A stretch of DNA of 64,000 nucleotides from Leptobrachium leishanense (GCA_009667805.1 CM019069.1:54936422-55000421), one strand, 5' to 3'. Shown: positions 12,574-24,421, counted from the first letter of the stretch. The notes: a model not told the origin generated them from the sequence alone. Numbers and translations are program-made.

Positions 12574-12716
12574 AATTCACTACCAAGTGATTTTGCAAAA
12601 AAACTTCTTTTTTTAAAAAAATAAATAATAATTTTAATGAATTATACAGTAAGAAATATTTGGGAATATTCCCAGTGTATTCCTTACTGTAATAACATAT
12701 TTGGCAAGCAGATGGC
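12574..12716. mobile_element. piggyBac-like MITE family A, copy 2 (partial)
   Basis: Starts TTCACTACCAAGTGATTTTG and includes the conserved CAGTAAGAAATATTTGGGAAT and CTTACTGTAATAAC segments, ending near GGCAAGCAGATGGC. Only one end is present. Confidence 0.65.
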
Positions 12717-13237
12717 TTGTGCAGTGGTGAAGTGCAGTGGTTAGTGAATAACCCCATAAATTATTTCTAATTTCATGCAGTAACATGCAGTTTAATATAA
12801 TGTAACAATGACATAATTGCTGTAATTTGTCAACCTTCTGGTATAACTGCAAAATAATGGTGTTTGCAGTCTGCTGGTGATCATCGTAGCAACTGTCAAA
12901 TATTCAACTACATTCCTTGTAGGAAAGTTGCATTCTGCACAAATGTGCAGAGCGTGCAGTTTTTTTCTTGTATTTTTAATTTCTTAGATATTTAACGGTA
13001 TTAAAATATGAGCTGATATAGTTTAACTAAAGGAAAATAAAATGTTTTTTTTTGTAAAATAAAGCTAAAATATAATGTTCAATTCCATAGCTATTATGTT
13101 CTTGAGGAGATGTGCATGCATTATTCATTTTCCAAATGTACATTACAAAATGTAACGTACTTATTGAAATCTGTGCAGAACTTAGATGACATAATATTAG
13201 TAAACGATTGAGCTGAATTTGATTTGTTGGAGTCAGT

Positions 13238-13740
13238 TTAACCCTGTCACATCCCACGCTGTCCAGGCAGCTGGCAGCGATTCCCATGCTGCTCGTTGGC
13301 CGCCCACCGAGTGAAGTATCGGTTGGACGCAATCACGTGTTAAGGCCGTGGGTAGGGTGTGGCGTGATGACGCGGCACCCGCCGGGTTTAATTTCAGTAG
13401 CCTGAGACATGTTCTTTGCCCTGATGTGATTCTCACTCCTCTCAGTGCTTACATATAATCTGATTGTTTATCTTTGTACCGACTTGGCTTGTATATCATT
13501 GCTCCTGGCTGTTAACCCCTTAGCTACTGGTCAAACTACCCTCTCTGGCATACGACCGCTGGCATTCCTGACTACTCTCTCTGGCATAATGACCCCCTGG
13601 CACTTGGCTGATGACTCTTTCTGGTGTAATGACCCCTGGCACTACTCTGACGACCCGACTGGTATTAACCCTTGTATCTGGCTTGGCATTAACCACTGGT
13701 GTCTGTTGTGTGTTTATGGATATCTCTGGTAATAGGTAAC
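13238..13740. other. Possible LTR-type repeat fragment
   Basis: Begins TGTCACATCCCACGCTG and continues as a GC-richer block with repeated TCTGGCATA/TCTGGTATT motifs, unlike the AT-rich surroundings. I found no second LTR and no coding domain, so the assignment is weak. Confidence 0.25.
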
Positions 13741-13829
13741 ACTAACGACCATTTGAAGGATCAGAAGTGTGGAATAGTTATACTTGCGTATAGGGATCAG
13801 AAATTTATATCTAAGAGGAATATGACAAA

Positions 13830-14256
13830 CCCCTTCACTACTGAGATCGAAATAACTCGGGCTTCAAAGGCACCATTCGTTGCCTGATATCAAGATATCT
13901 CGATTTGCAACACTGCAGCCCAAAAGCAAATGAATTTTGTTTGCTGCAAGCAAATTTCATGTTCCTTTTGGGCTGCAGAAGGTACCCCCTTTTAGTCATG
14001 TGGGCATAATGCCCAAAGAACTAAAACGGTGTAAAATCGTCTGAATAATGTCTGAAATAAAACATTCAGCAGCCGATGCATCGAGGATGGAATCGAGCTG
14101 CAGCTGTTACTCAATTCGGCAGTAGATGACACCATACACTGGTCAAATACGTTTATTACAGTAAGAAATACAATGGGAATATGTCCAAATATGTTTTTAA
14201 AAACCACTTGTTCCGGACAATGTTTTTTTTTTTAAAATAACTTGGTAGTGAAGGGG
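13830..14256. mobile_element. piggyBac-like MITE family A, copy 3
   Basis: The ends are CCCCTTCACTACTGAG and CTTGGTAGTGAAGGGG, followed by TTAA at 14257-14260. The internal AAGCAAATGAATTTTGTTTGC and GGGCTGCAGAAGGTA match the other copies. Confidence 0.78.
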
Positions 14257-14262
14257 TTAAAC

Positions 14263-14397
14263 CAGGGATCTCAAACTCTGGCCTCCCAATTCTTGAATGC
14301 CTACAATTCCCAGAATTCTTTGAATGCTATAGATGACCAGAGAATTATGTGAATTGTAGTTTAAAAACATCTGGGGGGTCAGCGTTTGAGGTCCCTG
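14263..14397. mobile_element. hAT-like MITE
   Basis: The terminal repeats are CAGGGATCTCAAACTC and GTTTGAGGTCCCTG. An 8-bp target duplication (GGTTAAAC left, GTTTAAAC right, one mismatch) fits hAT transposons. The left target copy includes the last two bases and the TTAA of MITE A copy 3, so this element landed at the very edge of the older one. Confidence 0.7.
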
Positions 14398-15136
14398 GTT
14401 TAAACCATTACACACGATTATCGAGTACATGTGATTTTCAAAACCACATACTGGTGCCCGATATTGAGTATACTCCATATTGTCTGATCCTGGAGCATTA
14501 CAAAGGGATTACGTTTAAATTGCTGTTTTTTTCAAAATGCACCGGAAGAGTTATTGCCTTTTCATCAATTTTCAAAGGTATCTTCCAAAATTTTTGAGGG
14601 GGGAAAAAAAAGCCATCAGTACAGTAAACTATATAATCTTCACTGCCTTTATTATTACGTTTTAATAATTATTTCGAAGATGATCCGTCACAGGACTATC
14701 AGGGAGAACGATTCATATGCGAGCGGACACATAAAATGTGCAGGTTATATTGTTTTAACTGTGTCTGATCATTGTAAAATATGGAAGACGTACTAAATAA
14801 TTTAAGGTGCAATATATCTCTATGAAGAATTTGAACACATTCCATTATTATAAAATATGTAAAAGAGTCATGCTGAAGTCCTAATTAGTATAGTACCAGC
14901 TGGTTCGACGTTTCATTGTATAAATGTGAAATGGCTTACGGATCTCATGAACTGGCTTTTGCGGCACACAATGCAGTTTCCCTGAGGACTTCGTTAGTAA
15001 TCCTGATTGATTTGTCTTGGTTAAAAATTCAAATTACAGATGTAAATACATACTTTCAGCATAATACTAGAGACACAGACATTTACACTAGATCATGCAG
15101 GCCTCCAAACGTCTTGAAAAAGCTAATGTCGCCCAA

Positions 15137-15560
15137 CTGATTGATAACCTTGATGCTTGACTCTCTGCAATCTGGTTTTCACTCCATTACACTCAACAGA
15201 AGCTAAGCTAACCAATGGTTTAACCATGGATAACTCTAAAGGCAACTCCTCTCCACTAATTTCCTTTTTTGACCTCAGCTTTCTATGACATTGTCGACCA
15301 CGGTGTCCTCCTGCAAACTCCTCATGACATAATTCTTCAGGGTGTGACTCTCTCCTGGTTTTCTTTCTACCTGTTCCAACATTCAATGTCTTCTCTTCTG
15401 GCAGTTACCTCCCCGCGGCCTGCCTCGGTTGGGGTGCCCCAATGATCAGTACTTGGCCTGCTTCTCTTTTCTATGTATACTGCACCTCCAGGTAAACTTA
15501 TTAAACTTATTCTCAAGGCCGGGTCCTATGGTTTTCCACGCCCTATCAGAATCTTTCCCC
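15137..15560 (+). pseudogene. L2/CR1-type LINE reverse transcriptase remnant
   Basis: Decayed coding sequence readable in pieces: LQSGF near 15165, then the VGVPQ...SVLG motif region (with a stop) at about 15429-15460 and a following LLLFSMYTAPPGKL. This is the order of fingers and palm motifs in L2/CR1 elements. Frameshifts and stops make it non-functional. Confidence 0.65.
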
Positions 15561-16194
15561 TAATCTTCAAGAAATCCCTCAAAAATATTTTTTTCCGGTT
15601 ATGATTTTTCTGCCATTTTTAGAATTTTGGTATTTTTTCCTGCTTGTGCTGCCTTTGTCTACAATATTAATTCAACTTATATGCAATTTTATTGATTGAA
15701 AAAACTATACATAAAAATATTACATTATAATGTAACGGAGTAAAAATTAAGTTTTTCTTTTTTACCTTGATAAAGACCTTTAGGGGCCCGAACGTCTGTG
15801 TTTTATAAGACTTAAATAAACTTTTTTGGCATTTATAAAGACCCTGAGTGCCTTTCATTACTTTTTTTCTATTGGTCTTTTCTGGGAGTTAGCACCAGGG
15901 CAATACCCAACTGAGCGAGGAGCATGCTCATTGAAATTTGGTAACGAGTGCCCGTTTCCTTATACTTTATATTTATATGCTTTTTCACATAACCTTATTC
16001 TCTCTTCACAGCACACATAGACTGCACTGCTTCTTATCCTCTGCTGTTCCACCCAACCCTCCCCATCCACCCTCCCACCCAGGGCAGGTCCCTAATTTCA
16101 GGTCTCCTTTCCAGCTGTCTCCACTTCTCTCTCTAATTACTCTCACTAAGCCCAGGCTTCTGGTTCTTCCCATGTTGCCCTGCTAACCGTCTTC

Positions 16195-16398
16195 ACATTC
16201 CCTCTGCTCCCATTTATTTCACCTAACCCAGTCCCTTAGATTGTAAGCTCACAGGATGTCTGACTGAGCACTTGGTTAAGTGCTGTACTACCTGGACAGT
16301 TATCCTACGGGCAGGGTCATCTTTTCATCCTGTATCATGTACATCTCCTGTTTGTGCTCCCCTATTGTAAAGCGCTGAGGAATATGCTGGTACTGTAT
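16195..16398 (+). mobile_element. L2-type LINE 3' end
   Basis: TTAGATTGTAAGCTCACAGG followed by GTAAAGCGCTGAGGAATATG and CTGTATAAATG, the characteristic L2 3' untranslated end. The related end in minus orientation occurs at 37.05, 50.19 and 57.05 kb. Confidence 0.65.
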
Positions 16399-16413
16399 AA
16401 ATGCCTGTAACTG

Positions 16414-16416
<3 letters not shown>

Positions 16417-16453
<37 letters not shown>
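16417..16453. repeat. (TA)n microsatellite
   Basis: Uninterrupted AT dinucleotide run directly after the L2 3' end. Confidence 0.95.
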
Positions 16454-16456
<3 letters not shown>

Positions 16457-16469
16457 CTGTGTTTATTAT

Positions 16470-16614
16470 AGCAGAAGCCACCCGCACATCATAGCGACTC
16501 AAAGAATTGCATCCCAGAGCTCCTGTGCCACATTCCCCATATGCAGCAAGGAACTCTGGGTAGGATATGCAAATGACCTCTGTCTCACTTTTATGCATCC
16601 TGGATCTGTTATAT
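16470..16614 (-). repeat. Dispersed 145-bp repeat, inverted relative to 47.77 kb
   Basis: The reverse complement contains CATTTGCATATCCTACCCAG and GGGAATGTGGCACAGGAGCTC, matching 47766-47914 closely. That second copy lies inside the ribozyme-bearing repeat, so both may come from the same family. Confidence 0.75.
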
Positions 16615-16617
16615 ATA

Positions 16618-16945
16618 CAGTCAGGTCCAGAAATATTGGGACATCGACACAATTCTAACATCTTTGGCTCTATACACCACCACAATGGAGTTGGAAAAAA
16701 AACAAACACAATGTGTTGTAACTGCAGACTGTCAGCTTTAATTTGAGGGTATGTACATCCAACTTAGGTGAACGGTGTAGGATTTACAGCAGTTTGCAGA
16801 TGTGGCTCCCACTTGTTAAGGGACCAAAAGTAATGGGACAATTGGCTTCTCAGCTGTTCCATGGCCAGGTGTGTGATATTCCTTCATTACCCCAATTACA
16901 ATGTGCAGAATTGTGTCGATGTCCCAATATTTCTGGACCTGACTG
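16618..16945. mobile_element. Tc1/mariner-like MITE
   Basis: Long terminal inverted repeats start CAGTCAGGTCCAGAAATATT at the left and end AATATTTCTGGACCTGACTG at the right, with TA on both sides (16616-16617 and 16946-16947). No transposase lies inside; 328 bp. Confidence 0.9.
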
Positions 16946-17829
16946 TATATACAGTATTTCAAAGTCTCTTATTGCCATATTGCAGAATTACATACAAATC
17001 TTCATACACAATGTAAATGTGACATGGGTAAAACTGAGAACCATCAAACCTAGTTGAGAAAGTGAAAAAGAAGTATTTATCATGTCCAATATAATGGTGT
17101 GAATAAAAATGTGCTTGCAAATATGTCCATAGCAGCGATTTAGCAAAAACATAAGTACTATAACCCTGAATGTAAACCACACTTATTTTCACTCACACAG
17201 AAGTGCCTGTTTGTCGCATGGAAAGGATCCCCACCCAGGGCCACACAAGTTCAAGTTGCAAAAATGCCAAAGTAGTTTGCCATCAAAATGATTACTGTTT
17301 ATACTATATTTAGCGAGTGACTAAATGTTATTTCTATCTTTAGCTTTTGGAAAACACATATGGATTTAGTGGCTAAATATATTTCATGATCTTCAATGCA
17401 TACTTGAATAAAATGTTTCAAGGTTAAGCCAGATTTAGTTTCACCGACTCAAAGTTATTTTAGGGACTGTTGTGATTTTGGAAAATCATCAACAAACATA
17501 TAAAAGATCTTAACGGATTAAAATGTACCGATAGTATTAAGCCCAGAAGTAAATGGATAGAAATTAGAAACATCTTTTATACCTTCTCCCTCGGTTATAT
17601 ATATATCTCCAACTATTTAACCAGCTAGTCTGTCAGTTCTACGTCTTACATTATCAGGCAGCCAGCCTCACCACAAATCAACTTCATTTGATCCCCTGCC
17701 CAAAAGGAGAAATACTGTGTAGACTTAGGGGGCTATCAGTGGTGTACTGAGTGAGTACCAGGAGGGCAACTGCTCATGCTGCACATCAGAAATGGTGGCA
17801 GCACGCACTTGATGCATTGATCCATGTAT

Positions 17830-19085
17830 TCCCAAACCCAAACAACTCTGGTCCACTTTCAACTCTCTCCTCTACCCACCTGCACCTCCCCCTCATCTGC
17901 CTTTAGCGCTCAGAACCTGGCAGATTGCTTCTTAAACAAAACTCTCACCATCAGAATCAACATCCTGAAATAAACCAGTAACCTCCCACTTTCACTCCCA
18001 GACAATCCCTTCTGCTACCTACTGCCACTTCCTCCCAGTCACCGAGGAGGAAGTCCGTTCCTTACTGTCCTCCTCACGTCTCGCTACCTGCCGGCTCGAC
18101 CCCATTTCCTTACATCTAATTCCTCCAATCTCCTCCTCCCTACCCCTGGTCTCACACACATCTTAAACCTATCTCTCTCCACTGGCTCTTTTGAACTCGC
18201 TTTCAAACACGCACAGGTTACCCCTATACTAAAGAGAACCTCCCTCGATCCTAACACTCCATCCATCTACCGTGCTGTATCGATGTTTCCATTTACTTCT
18301 AAGCTCTTGGAAAAACTAGTTTTCAACCGCCTCTCTTTCTTCCTGTCCTCTAATTCCCTACTCAACCCCCTGCAATCAGGCTTCTGTCACCTTCCGTCAG
18401 AGGAAACTGCCCTTACCAAAGTCACCTCTTAACTGCTAAAAATCACAGCCACTGTTCTATACTCATCTTGCTGCTTTTGACACTGTTGACCACCCCCTCC
18501 TTCTACAGACTCTCAGCTCTGTCGGTCTCTGTGACACTGCTCTCTCTTGGATTAACTCCTATCTCTCCAACAGGTCCTTCTCTGTGTAATTTGTTGCCAA
18601 CTCCTCCTATTCAATGCCTTTATCAGTTGGTGTACCTCAAGGCTCTGTTCTGGGTCCTCTGCTTTTCTGCAGCTACACCTCCTCCCTGGGCAAAATCATG
18701 AACAGCTTTAGCTTTAATTACCACCACTATGCTGATAATATTCAGATATACCTCTCCATCTATGATCTCTCTCCTACTGTCAATTCTAAAGTCAGAGACT
18801 GTGTATTTGGCATTTCCTCCTCGTTGGCCTCTCTCCACCTAAAGATTAACATGTTGAAGACTGAGCTCTTAGGAATTCCTCCCTCTAAAGCTTCCCCACT
18901 TCCAGATTTCTCTATCGATGTCGACGGCATCATTATTTCCCTATCAAACCAGTTTCACTTGACTCCTCTGTCCTTCACGCCCCAAAAAATTCTGCCATTT
19001 CTTACCACTGACACCACCAAGCAACTCATCCATGCCCTTCTAATCTGCCTGCTTGCATGCTCCTGGGGTTCCCAGCAGATCAAGG
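17830..19085 (+). pseudogene. L2/CR1-type LINE reverse transcriptase remnant, larger copy
   Basis: Decayed ORF2 of an L2/CR1 LINE. Pieces readable in order: LLEKLVFNRLSFFL near 18306, LQSGF near 18370, FDTVDH near 18476, then an open frame with [14 protein letters not shown] at 18626-18667 (palm motif) and [12 protein letters not shown] near 18724-18759. In the catalytic motif the second Asp of the usual ADD is replaced by Asn. [11 protein letters not shown] near 18840 is the downstream thumb region. Stops and frameshifts show it is dead. The fragment at 15137-15560 covers part of the same region, so two insertions or a rearranged one are present. Confidence 0.8.
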
Positions 19086-19677
19086 TTTAGTTTGAACCTG
19101 CAATGAGGCACCGGTGACAGAAAGAGTTAGAGAACCAAAGTGGGTGGGCAGTACTCAAAATGTAATATACAAAACTAGAATGGTTGCACTCAACCGGAAC
19201 ATTAATTTTTAACTAATTTTTAACTTAATTTTAAGGTCCTTCAAAGACCAAAGAATAGGTTGGCATATAGTAGGACCTGCTATGGTTTAGAACATTGACA
19301 TTTTGGTTGACTATATATAGTATCCAAATATCCATCGTTTACACCACTGCTGTTGGGAATGGTATCTTGCACATAGTCTACCCAATACCCAGTAGTAACA
19401 CCAACTAAAACAATTATATATCCGTAAAAAAAAAATTCAAACATTTAGGCCATGTGCATGGCAATGTGAACAGTGTACAACCTAGAAAATGTCTGACAAC
19501 ATCCAGGTCCAATTGCTTGTATGTGGATATGATTACATTATTCCCTTAATCCATGAACTGGTCCAGAGGAATTTAAAGTCATAAACTTTTCTTTACTTCT
19601 AACCTTGGCTAGTATTGATTAACAGTGACTCAATTAGACTTCATCTGTCCTTAAAAACGTTAAAACATTTACTATCA

Positions 19678-19868
19678 GGGTTATTCAGAGAAAGGTGAAA
19701 CTCTGGAGAACCTTTGGAGAAGTGAAAACTCTAGGTCAAAATAGCCAAACCAGAAAAATTCTCCCATTTATCTCACTTTCCAAATCTAAAATAGCAAAAA
19801 GCTATTTTGACCTAGAATTTTCACTTCTCCAAAAGTTCTCCAGAGTTTCACATTTCTCTGAATAACCC
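19678..19868. mobile_element. GGGTTATTCAGAG MITE, uninterrupted copy
   Basis: Near-perfect inverted repeats: GGGTTATTCAGAGAAAGGTG at the left, CATTTCTCTGAATAACCC at the right, and a TAGGTCAAAATAGC/GCTATTTTGACCTA pair in the middle. It is the empty-site counterpart of the interrupted copy at 45387-45988. Confidence 0.8.
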
Positions 19869-21076
19869 TGTATGTACAGTTTATGCATATCTTTTCATTG
19901 CTAAGTCTTCATTTGTACCTTTTAACTAGACTTCCATAACAAAATCTATTTTCTTTGAGCAATGGAAAAATATGACAACTCAGCTACATCATTCCAAAGA
20001 CGACTTTCCAAAGCATGGAAGGAGTCGTCTTTAGATTTCACTTAATCAATTTGTAACCCCGAATGGCAACAAATTCCATCTTAACTTGTTCTGGATTTGT
20101 TCCTACCAACTTAGCGGGCTAGACATTAACATTTCCAAGAAAAGGAGGAGTGTCAGAAAGTGAACTGCAGTAAACCCTTCTCTGCTCACTGAGAGATTTC
20201 CGTTGTGAGTAACCTAGACGTCTGACAATTATTTGTATGCAAAGTTTAATTCCACAACAACAGTGAGGTTCTAATTCCTTTAATTCGCACTTCACGAAAG
20301 ATGCTGTAGGCAGCAATTTATTGAAATGCAGTACAGGATGATTGAGACATGCATAGGCAAATATTAAAGAATATATGTTTATGGGGACTTTACCTTAATT
20401 GCTTATCCAGATAAATTTAATAAGACTTAATTACTATTGCGAAAGGCAATGAGTGGATGATTTCAAATCTCTGTCTAGAGAGCCTCACAAGCTTACACTT
20501 TGATAGGTTGTTGCCGAGTTTTTAGGTTTTTTATCTTCATTTTCTGTTTGTACGTCTGTTACCTTGTAATAATTCCTTTAAGATCTGTGTTATATGTGCA
20601 AAAATAGATTTAAATATTTTCACTATTTAATGTCTGCTAGTGTTTGCACCCTAGCTATGTCTTCCTCAACATATAAATCACTAGCCTCATTGCATTTGTG
20701 GTTTATATACTCTATGATTTTTTTGTTTTTTAAATAATAACTTATAATGAAAATCAATTAATAAAAGTATTCTAAGTAAGCTAGGAAATCTTAATTTTAA
20801 TTAATGGATTTTCTTACCATTACAAAGAATCTTTTATCTCATTCGATGTATGTGCCAAACTTTTCAAGGTTCATTATATGACACATTCAGTGTTTCAGCA
20901 GGCAAAAAGTATGGCCACTACTATGCAAAATAAGGCACTGTACAAACTCTTCCAATGATGAGATGCTACACTGGTGGCCAAAATTGTGGATATACCTTAT
21001 ATTTTTTACAAACTTTTGCAGTTTAACCTCCCTGGCGGTCTAATTTTTTCAAAATTTTGTGTAGAAAAGCGTTTCA

Positions 21077-21365
21077 GCCCTGTAAACTTTGATCCCCGAC
21101 TTCGAGTTCGGGAATATAATCGCACGATAGTCGATTCAATACTGGTCCGATCCTCGTGGAGATGGCAATGTCCTAGGGACTGGTATCCGAGTTGCATTTT
21201 TTTTTTTCTTTTTATATTCATTCATACTGTTGGGAATATATTTATGTATACCCAGTCCATTTTGTTATTGGCCTTACTTTACTTATTGTTCTCCTATTCC
21301 ACCCTTGCGGGTTGTTTTACTTTACTCTGTCTTTTTGCATAATAAAAACTTTGAATTTCAAAAAA
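21077..21365 (+). mobile_element. Retroposon with A-tail and 12-bp target duplication
   Basis: AAAAGCGTTTCA occurs at 21065-21076 and again at 21366-21377, with an A-rich tail just before the second copy (GCATAATAAAAACTTTG then A-run). This is the signature of target-primed retroposition. I do not recognise the family. Confidence 0.6.
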
Positions 21366-21594
21366 AAAAGCGTTTCAATTTTTTTGGAAAGGAAATGTGT
21401 TGTTTGATATAGTAAGCCTGTATTCTGTAGGATTAACTCACTGAAATCCGTGCAAGCAAGAGTCTAGTAAACACATGCAGTCAGAGAAGGTTTGAAACAC
21501 AAAATAATTTATCATCCCAAAAATAATTATCCAAATAATGGAAATAAATTATATTCAATAAAATAATCAAACCAAAAAAATGCCTCTTTCCTCT

Positions 21595-21942
21595 GGGTGC
21601 TGGGATTCCTGTCCAGATGTACACTCCTTTGCCAATGAAATATACAGGACACAGGGTGCCAAACAAAGAGTATTTATTCTCAAAGCAGCTTTACAGAAAT
21701 AAAACGCAAATAAAAATAATTTCTAAATTGTAATAAGGCTTTGCAATACAAGTTTCGCTGGTGGATCTGGGCAAGCACCAGCGAAACTTGTATTGCAAAG
21801 CCTTATTACATTTTAGACATTTTATTTATTTGTCTTTTATTTCTGTAATTCTGCTTTGAGAATACTCTTTTTTTGGTACCCCTGTGTCCTGTATATTTCA
21901 TTGGCAAAGGAGTGTACATCTGAACAAGAATCCCAGCACCCA
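21595..21942. repeat. Foldback hairpin, about 170-bp arms
   Basis: 21595-21763 and 21776-21942 are inverted copies around a 12-base loop (AGTTTCGCTGGTG/CACCAGCGAAACT at the centre, GGGTGCTGGGATTC/GAATCCCAGCACCC outside). The outer parts resemble terminal sequences of Penelope-like insertions, but that is inference. Confidence 0.85.
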
Positions 21943-22384
21943 AAAAGTTTATTTTACAGTAATTTTTTATTTTTATTTAGTTTTTCAAATTTGCCGCCTG
22001 GTCCCGCCCCCTGCGTCGCGCGGCTCGCAGGGAGCCGAACCAGGAATCAAAGTTGCCGGCTGCCGCGATCACACTGCAGTGACAGTGGAGACGGCAAGGG
22101 AGCAAAGCATGCGGTAAGTATGCATCCAGCCCAACTGTGGCTCGGGGTTACCGATCGCGGTAGTGAAATTTGACCCCGGTTCACACTCGGGAATACCACC
22201 AGGCAGGTTAAAGTACTTTTTATATAAAAATGTCATAGCACAAGTAAAATTTAATATAGTAAATGAATGCCTTAACAACAAAAGATCTTTTAATAAATTC
22301 AATTTTGGCTGGAAATGTACCATAATGCATCTTGGCTATTATATAGCATAAAAATTATAATTTCAAGTTTGTCACAATGTTTTT

Positions 22385-22640
22385 TTTCAATAACGTGTTG
22401 GATAGCCTTTGGCCTTAATAACTGCCTGACACCTTCTAGGCATTGACTCTACAAGTCTTTTGACAACCTCTTCTGTGATCAAATGATGCCAGGATTCGGA
22501 ATTGATTATAGCCTCAATGAGTCCTCGCTCGAGACCATGCATTTCAATCTTGACCACAGATTTTCGATGGGATTCAAGTCGGGGCTATTTCCAGGCCAGG
22601 GAAGCAGAGGAATTCTCTTGTCAACCAAAACTGACAAAAT
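22385..22640 (-). pseudogene. Tc1-like transposase, C-terminal remnant
   Basis: The minus strand reads PWPGNSPDLNPIENLWSRLK, the conserved third catalytic acidic region (DxE) of Tc1 transposases, then a decayed tail with stops ending IQHVIEKK. The catalytic DNA-binding N-terminal half is absent. Non-functional. Confidence 0.85.
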
Positions 22641-22917
22641 CAGACAGTGTATCCACAATTTTGGCCACTAGTGTATGTATATCTACCTTTGAAACACCCT
22701 GAATCAACGCCAAAAAGTTAAATCATGTTGCACTATGTTTTACAATGCACCAGACAATTCACTTGTCATAATATGAGGATTAGACAGCAAATGCCAGTGT
22801 TTGCTGAAGTTACTGTTCAAGACAATAGCAGAGCTTTCCATTCCTTAGGAACAGATATGGTAAGGACGATGCCAAAAGTAGATTGAGTTTTCACATTTGC
22901 ACTGCATAAATACATAG

Positions 22918-23088
22918 GGGGTTATTCAGTAAACACCGGCGATCCCAAATTTGAAAACACCGTCAAAAATCACTGTTGTTCCAACGACAGGATGCGGTGG
23001 CAAGCAGACTCTTGTCACCCTAGCAAAAGCTGCAGTTTTCAACAGTGTTTGCAACTTGGCGAACGCCGTCATTTGCTGAATAGCCCAC
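22918..23088. mobile_element. GGGTTATTCAG MITE, diverged copy
   Basis: GGGGTTATTCAGTAAACACC at the left and GTCATTTGCTGAATAGCCC at the right; the interior is partly self-complementary. Same terminal type as 19678-19868 and 54330-54690. Confidence 0.6.
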
Positions 23089-23090
23089 TA

Positions 23091-24421
23091 CTAGCTTTTG
23101 CCCGCGGCTTCGCTCGCGTGGATCTTAGGATTTGTTAAAATGTTTTTTTAAAAGAAACTTGAGGTCCCCCCCCCCACTTGGGATTTTTGGAAAATTGTAA
23201 AACACGTGTTTTTTTTATTTTTTAAGAAGAATAGAAGTGCCAAATTTCACACCTGTAACATCTTTGGTTTTTGAAATATAGGTATACTGATAAAAGTATT
23301 CACATCCCTTTCCCCCACCCCCCTTAACTGGATTTTCGGAAAATGGTAAAACATGTTTTTTTTTTGCACGAAGATTGTAAATATCGAATTTCACAACTGA
23401 ATTTCACACCTGTAATATCATTGGTTTTTGAAATATAGGTATAGTGATAAAGGTATTCATCCCCCTTTTTGCCCCCCCCCACTGGATTTTTGGAAAATGG
23501 TAAAATACGTGGTTTTATTTTCAAGACAAATCTAAATACCAATTTTCACGTTTGCAACATCTTCTGTTTTTGAGATATAGGTATCCTGTTGAAAAGTATT
23601 CACACCCCCCTTTTTTCACCCACCACGTGGGATTCTTGGAAAATGGTAAAACATGTGTTTTTTTTATTTTTCATGAAGATTGTAAGTGCCAGATTTCACA
23701 CCTGTTACATCTTTGGTTTTTGGAAATATAGGAATACTGATAAAAGTATTCAACCCCCCTTTTTCCCCCTCCCACTGGATTTTTGGAAAATGGTAAAATA
23801 GGTGTTTTTTTGTTTCTCAAGACAACTCTAAATACCAATTTTCACATCTGTAACATCTTCTGTTTTTGAGATGTAGGTATCCTGTTTAAAAGTATTCACC
23901 CCCCTTTTTTTACCCCCCCCCCCACTTGGATTTTTGGAAAATGGTAAAACACTTGTTTCTTTATTTTCACAAGATTGTAATTACCAAACTTCACACCTGT
24001 AACATCTTGGTTTTTGAACTATAGATATACTGATAAAAGTATTCAGACCCCTTTCCCTCGACCCCCCCCCCCTTATTTGGATTTGTGGAAAATGGCAAAA
24101 CACATGTTTGTTTGTTTTTTACGAAGATTGTAAATACCAAATTTCACAACTGTAACATCTTTGTTTTTTGAAACATTGGTATACTGATAAAAGTATTCAA
24201 CCCCCCTTTTTGCCCCCCTCCCACTGAATTTTTGGAAAATGGTAAAATAGGTGTTTTTTTTGTTTCTCAAGACGAATATAAATAAAAATTTTCACGTACT
24301 GTATAGGTATCCTGTTTAAAATATTCAACCCCCTTTTTCACCCCCTTAGGGGCGGAGTTTCCAAAAATCCTTCCTTAGTGGGTACCTACATCATAAAAAC
24401 AGTGCACTTTCAAAATTTGGA
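23091..24421 (+). mobile_element. Non-LTR-like repeat, 5' portion with tandem array
   Basis: Begins CTAGCTTTTGCCCGCGGCTT and CGCTCGCGTGG, a start shared by a widespread retroelement family, and continues to GCACTTTCAAAATTT, where a Penelope-like insertion splits it. It resumes at 27684. I suspect a Rex/RTE-type non-LTR element from the start and the GTCAGTCAGTCAG...TATATAGAT end, but no enzyme motif remains. Confidence 0.5.
23160..24350. repeat. Tandem array, 8 units of about 150 bp
   Basis: Each unit carries a C-run, a (A)CTGGATTTTTGGAAAATGG-like segment, a T-rich stretch, TTTCACACCTGTAACATCTT and a (GAT)AAAAGTATTCA segment. Unit starts lie near 23176, 23326, 23480, 23625, 23771, 23922, 24074 and 24222. 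Two variants, GAAGATTGTAA and CAAGACAAATCTAAA, partly alternate, implying amplification of a two-unit block. Confidence 0.85.

Larger units (their letters stand above)
21027..22207. mobile_element. piggyBac-like MITE family C, nested in the Tc1-like element
   Basis: Ends CCTCCCTGGCGGT and ACCACCAGGCAGG, flanked by TTAA at 21023-21026 and 22208-22211. The interior carries a retroposon (21077-21365) and a foldback (21595-21942). Confidence 0.8.
20969..22673 (-). mobile_element. Tc1-like transposon remnant with nested insertions
   Basis: Terminal inverted repeats CACTGGTGGCCAAAATTGTG and CACAATTTTGGCCACTAGTG, each next to TA (20967-20968 and 22674-22675). The right part holds the end of a Tc1 transposase on the minus strand; most of the gene is missing. 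A piggyBac-like element (21027-22207) sits inside. Confidence 0.85.

Noticed and set aside
18084..18266. Minus-strand ORF of 60 codons
   Set aside because: Antisense shadow of the L2 reverse transcriptase remnant.
23160..24350. Regular spacing reminiscent of a CRISPR array
   Set aside because: Units are about 150 bp, similar over their whole length and in a vertebrate repeat; a tandem array, not CRISPR.
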